A DNA stretch of 20,000 nucleotides from Botryococcus braunii (Eukaryota; Chlorophyta; Trebouxiophyceae). The first letter of the stretch is position 1, and every line of letters starts with the position of its first letter. The position numbers and the translations under genes were made by a program. The DNA lies in NCBI GenBank assembly GCA_002005505.1, contig KV908371.1, forward strand, positions 107,501-127,500, given 5' to 3'. The notes beneath the pieces are model-generated. The model searched no databases and was not told the origin of the DNA. It saw only the letters and a list, made by a program, of their open reading frames with translations. Shown piece by piece: positions 8,847 through 20,000 of this stretch.

Positions 8847-9291
8847 GTAAGCTCTTGCCAAGAACATCATTTGAAATGGTTAGCCATGGTAATTGTATTC
8901 CTCTGCGGGCACCTCTTGCATATCTTTGATACCTCCTTAACGAAGCGAATTTCGAATTTAATAGCACGAAGGCAACTATGCAGTGTAGCTGGCCAGTCAT
9001 GCGTGAGATGAGGGTTTGCTCAATTGATTTTGTGGCCGCAAAGCAACTCAAATAGACAGCATGCAGATTGGCCAACCTTGTTGCTACTTTTACACACATT
9101 AACTTAAGCCTTGGAAACTGCCACTCATGCTTTGAATGGCCGTTGAGGCACATGTTGGTCTAGCAAAAATTGCAGTAGAAAATGATCGCCAAAAGTATTT
9201 TGGAAAATCACCTGAGTATGGGTTCGCATCGGACCCCCATTTCTGGTGGTATCCAGGGATATGGAGAGGGCTACGTTCGACAGGGACTGGG

Positions 9292-16458
<7,167 letters not shown>

Positions 16459-16541
16459 CACGCCAGGTGTTGCGGTTCTGAAATCGCTTTCCTCTCAAGA
16501 GGGCTTCACATGAAGGATTGGGACTGTTTTACTTGACGGGG

Positions 16542-16657
<116 letters not shown>

Positions 16658-17554
16658 GTGTGAGAGAGGGGGGGGGAGGCCCACAACACGCACACACACC
16701 AGTCTTGAAAGTGTTGCATGGCGGGGAGGGGGAGAAGATGTATGTCAGTACCCCCCCCCCCCCCCCCAGGTTTCACCCAGGGCCTGCAGGCTACTATAGT
16801 TTACCCCGTACCATGGGACCCTAGGGACTCGGGCACAGAACAAGGCCTATATGGGAATAGTGGGAAGGTATATCAGAGATAGGAGGGGAGACCTTGGTCG
16901 ACCCTCTCAAAGAAGAGGACGTTGTTTATAGTACGAGCCCCCGAATTCAGAGAAATAATCGTTTGTTATGGTACAGCCCTCCCAAAATCCACCACCGAAC
17001 GAAATTGGGACTTGCCAACCTACGCTGCCTGTTGCTGATGCAGCAATTTGAGCTGGAGGCATGTATGCTTGAAATGCAACCTGGGTTTTTTGCCAGCCAG
17101 GAAAACGTCGCTGATGCTGCGACAAGGATTTTTTGTAGGGGTGTGTCGTCGTCAAAGTCATAGTTTAAGACACGATGTGCTGGCAAAGTTCCAATTAAAC
17201 CTAGACGGTAACCAACCCCCGGGTTGCGCCGGGCGGCGGGCAATATTCCAGGATCAGTAATATCTGGATGGATCCTAGGAACCAGCTCAATTAGATGATT
17301 CCGAAGTGATTAAAGCCCAGAAGCTCGAGGGAGCTTTCAGCTGAAATGTCCGTTTGAGATCAGCAAACATGTTCGTCATAGCCATTGTAGGTGGGCGGCC
17401 TGCTCCCATGCGGGGCTGTTCTTATCAGATAGGCCCCTCCACTTGCGTTTGCTTGAGTAGCACATTTCCAGCATGGTCCCTCAAACACCGCTTTTGGAGA
17501 GCTCAAAACTTGACAGATGCTTTGACGGACCGCAAAACATGCGCCCGCCCGCAC

Positions 17555-17556
<2 letters not shown>
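16658..17556. other. 3' flank, no recognised gene
   Basis: It contains a C-run at about 16751-16767 and otherwise ordinary mixed sequence. Overlapping open frames of 80-100 codons occur around 16900-17260 on both strands, but none resembles a known family. A polyadenylation site for the DUS3-like gene cannot be assigned with confidence. Confidence 0.45.
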
Positions 17557-17933
<377 letters not shown>

Positions 17934-18845
17934 ACCCGATCCGCTACATTGCTGTGGAGTGCATGTCGGGCCATGTTCCATCATGGATTTTACAACTCAT
18001 GGACCCTGAAAAATTGGGTCAAGTCCGCATATCTATGCGTATCCACTCCGCAACTCTCTGAGGACTCCTTCCTCAGGCAGCCAGCTCCCAAGACTGCCAA
18101 TTGTCAAGTATTTTTTTGAAACGGATATCTCGGCAATTTATTGGACGCTACTCCTCGCCCACTGAAAGACAAGCCAGCGGCCGAGCCTCAACACATCATC
18201 ATAAAGCTAAGGATCTCAAAAATTTGCTGTACACCGTAAGAATGACAAATAATCATCATCACCATCATCGCCACCATCATCGTCATCGTCATCATCGTCC
18301 ACCTGCAGTGCATCATCTGGCCAAACCACCAGGTGATTATGAAAGCGGCGATGGGAGATGCAAGGACTGGCATGAGCTACTTGCGGGCTTGCACCACAGG
18401 CCGTGCAGGTTGTGGGGGAGGAGGCATAATTCCAAGCTGCGCCTGAAGCTGCAGAATCTGACCAATCAGGTCTGCCCGCGAAGACCCCACGTGCCTGCCA
18501 ACCTCTTTTCCTCCTCTGTAGAAAATGAAGGTGGGCGCCTGCACGTGCAAGAACCTTCAGTCGGGCCGCGTGCACTGCTTGAGATTAAGACAGAACGTAT
18601 CAGGTTTGAATCTGCCGTGTTTACCCATTTCACCAAATGAGCGTTTAGAAAAATGAGAAGCTCAACAGTCCGGGGTGGTGAGTAAACCAGAAGGGAGTAT
18701 TGTCCTTAGGATATGCCAGTCCCTGGTCTTGGAGACTTTCTGGGCCTATGGACGTGTCTGTTCTTCGGGTTGGCAAGAACGGCAAGTAACTGAGGGGCTA
18801 TAACCATTAAATGGTACTTAAAAGTAAAAGTACAGGATATTAAAT
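17934..18845. other. Non-repetitive stretch with an embedded CAT-rich tract; no gene supported
   Basis: (CAT)n/(CATCGT)n at about 18247-18299 makes a His-rich open frame (18101-18640, + strand) that has no other protein-like feature. A fair acceptor at about 18522 (CCTCTGTAG) has no convincing partner. Nothing here is called as coding. Confidence 0.5.
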
Positions 18846-19020
18846 GGTATCCCGTGGTTTTGACACTACTGGGGTACCATTCAGCATAGGTACCCCAGTA
18901 CTTCGACACTACCAGGGTACAATTCAGCATAGGTATCCCCATTATTTTGACACTACCGAGGTAGCATCCAGCACAGGCACCCCCGTCCTTTGACAGTACT
19001 GGGGTGCCATTTAGCATATC
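18846..19020 (+). repeat. 43-bp minisatellite, four units, plus a stray diverged unit near 19190-19227
   Basis: The core TTTGACACTACTGGGGTACC, then ATTCAGCATAGG and TACCCC, recurs with TGACACT (or variant) at 18861, 18904, 18948 and 18991, and again at 19198. Each unit carries GGTACCCC-like and GGGGTACC-like arms that are complementary. Confidence 0.85.
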
Positions 19021-19555
19021 TACTGTTTATCTCCTGTTAACCCTACTCACTTGCGCAAGTCCTGCCCCCCTCTGGGCAGACAGCCCAGGCACCCCCCCGT
19101 CCACATTTGGGAGACGAATCATTCATGGCAGCATACGGGCAATATGGGTGCATGAAGACGGAAATGGGGCGGCACTTACGAACAGCGCCCAATACTTTGA
19201 CACTGATAGAGTACGGTCCAGTAGATGTCGCCCCACCTTGACCAAATCCTAGTGCGCATCACAAGGGGGAGGGGGAGAATACAGCTATACTGGGAAGCCT
19301 CAGATGCCACCCTCATCCGTCCCAGCCCGCACAGAGCCTTACGGCACCTCCCCTGTCACGTCCTCCTGTAATGCAACTTCGAAACCAAGAACTGGGTATC
19401 TAACTTCGAAATTTACTACCCAGAAAACTTGTGTCGGATTCTTTCCTCAGACCGCCTGGTAGTCCGTGCTTGTTCATCCCCCTAGGTTCAAAAACACCCC
19501 CCCTGCTAGGGCTGGGCTAACACACTGCAACCTCTTCTCATAACAATCATTCAAA
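19021..19555. other. Unique sequence, no recognised gene
   Basis: Short open frames only. AACTTCGAAA occurs twice about 30 bases apart near 19376-19410. No promoter, RNA gene or conserved exon is seen. Confidence 0.45.
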
Positions 19556-19556
19556 G

Positions 19557-19557
<1 letters not shown>

Positions 19558-19614
<57 letters not shown>

Positions 19615-19679
19615 CACACACACACACGGACGCACGCATGCACAGCCGCACACCCATACTTACAAACACACACACAGGG

Positions 19680-19777
<98 letters not shown>

Positions 19778-19787
19778 CCACACGCAG
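19558..19787 (+). repeat. Two (CA)n microsatellites
   Basis: (CA)n about 19558-19611 and about 19679-19775, joined by a degenerate CACG-rich stretch. Confidence 0.95.
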
Positions 19788-20000
19788 GCACGACAGCATA
19801 ACTCCTGGCGGGAGGAAGGTATTGGAGCACCTGCTGGATTTGCAGCTCGCGAGCTATCTCTCTCGTCTCCTCACTGGAGTCTATCAATAGACGCCCGAAA
19901 GTCGCAAAACCCTGATCAAACCCCTCGCCATGTCAACCGGTAAATGAGACATACATCTACCAGATTAATACAAAAAGAAACTGCTTATATAGTGTGCCAC

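Noticed and set aside
8602..9153. 183-codon open frame on the minus strand
   Set aside because: No recognisable motif, and it overlaps the candidate plus-strand exon. The residue make-up is that of a chance frame, so it is not called as a gene.
9136..9291. Upstream in-frame extension of DUS3-like exon 1 to the ATG at 9136
   Set aside because: The frame is open, but the added peptide shows no conservation. The ATG at 9292 sits at a sensible distance from the conserved start, so the extension was noted and not adopted.
18101..18640. 179-codon His-rich open frame on the plus strand
   Set aside because: It is held open by a CAT-type microsatellite, with no domain and no plausible splice context.

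Overview
The window looks like nuclear DNA of an intron-rich eukaryote. Two multi-exon protein genes lie on the + strand. Their exons are GC-rich, join by GT-AG introns in consistent reading phase, and are separated by introns packed with (GT)n, (CA)n, (CT)n and long C or G runs. The conserved proteins and this repeat-heavy style would suit the green lineage, perhaps a charophyte-like alga. That placement is a guess; the sequence does not settle it.

Layout. Bases 1-873 hold pyrimidine-rich and C-run sequence with no exon I can support. Bases 874-3684 carry the 3' part (five exons, 263 codons before the stop) of a WDR46/UTP7 homologue, a WD40 protein of the small-subunit processome. Its 5' exons must lie upstream of the window. 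Its last intron appears to be GC-AG. Bases 3685-9280 are an intergenic stretch, AT-richer in 4.6-5.6 kb. It contains a striking minus-strand pair of near-identical copies at 4087-4647, one with an 88-bp GT-AG intron and one with that intron precisely absent. It also contains a 106-bp tandem repeat, a long perfect palindrome, and a multi-hairpin, tRNA-like block.

Bases 9292-16458 carry what seems to be a complete eight-exon gene for a DUS3-like tRNA-dihydrouridine synthase (440 residues from the ATG at 9292). All seven introns are GT-AG and phase-consistent. The introns contain several minisatellites, including one that partly duplicates the start of exon 2, one with a graded series of G-runs just before exon 4, and two hairpins with C-run loops. 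Bases 16459-20000 have no recognisable gene. They hold very long dinucleotide repeats and a 43-bp minisatellite.

The two genes act in related housekeeping processes (18S rRNA maturation and tRNA modification). They are 5.6 kb apart, and I see no evidence that they are co-regulated. All assignments come from reading the sequence; no database search was run.
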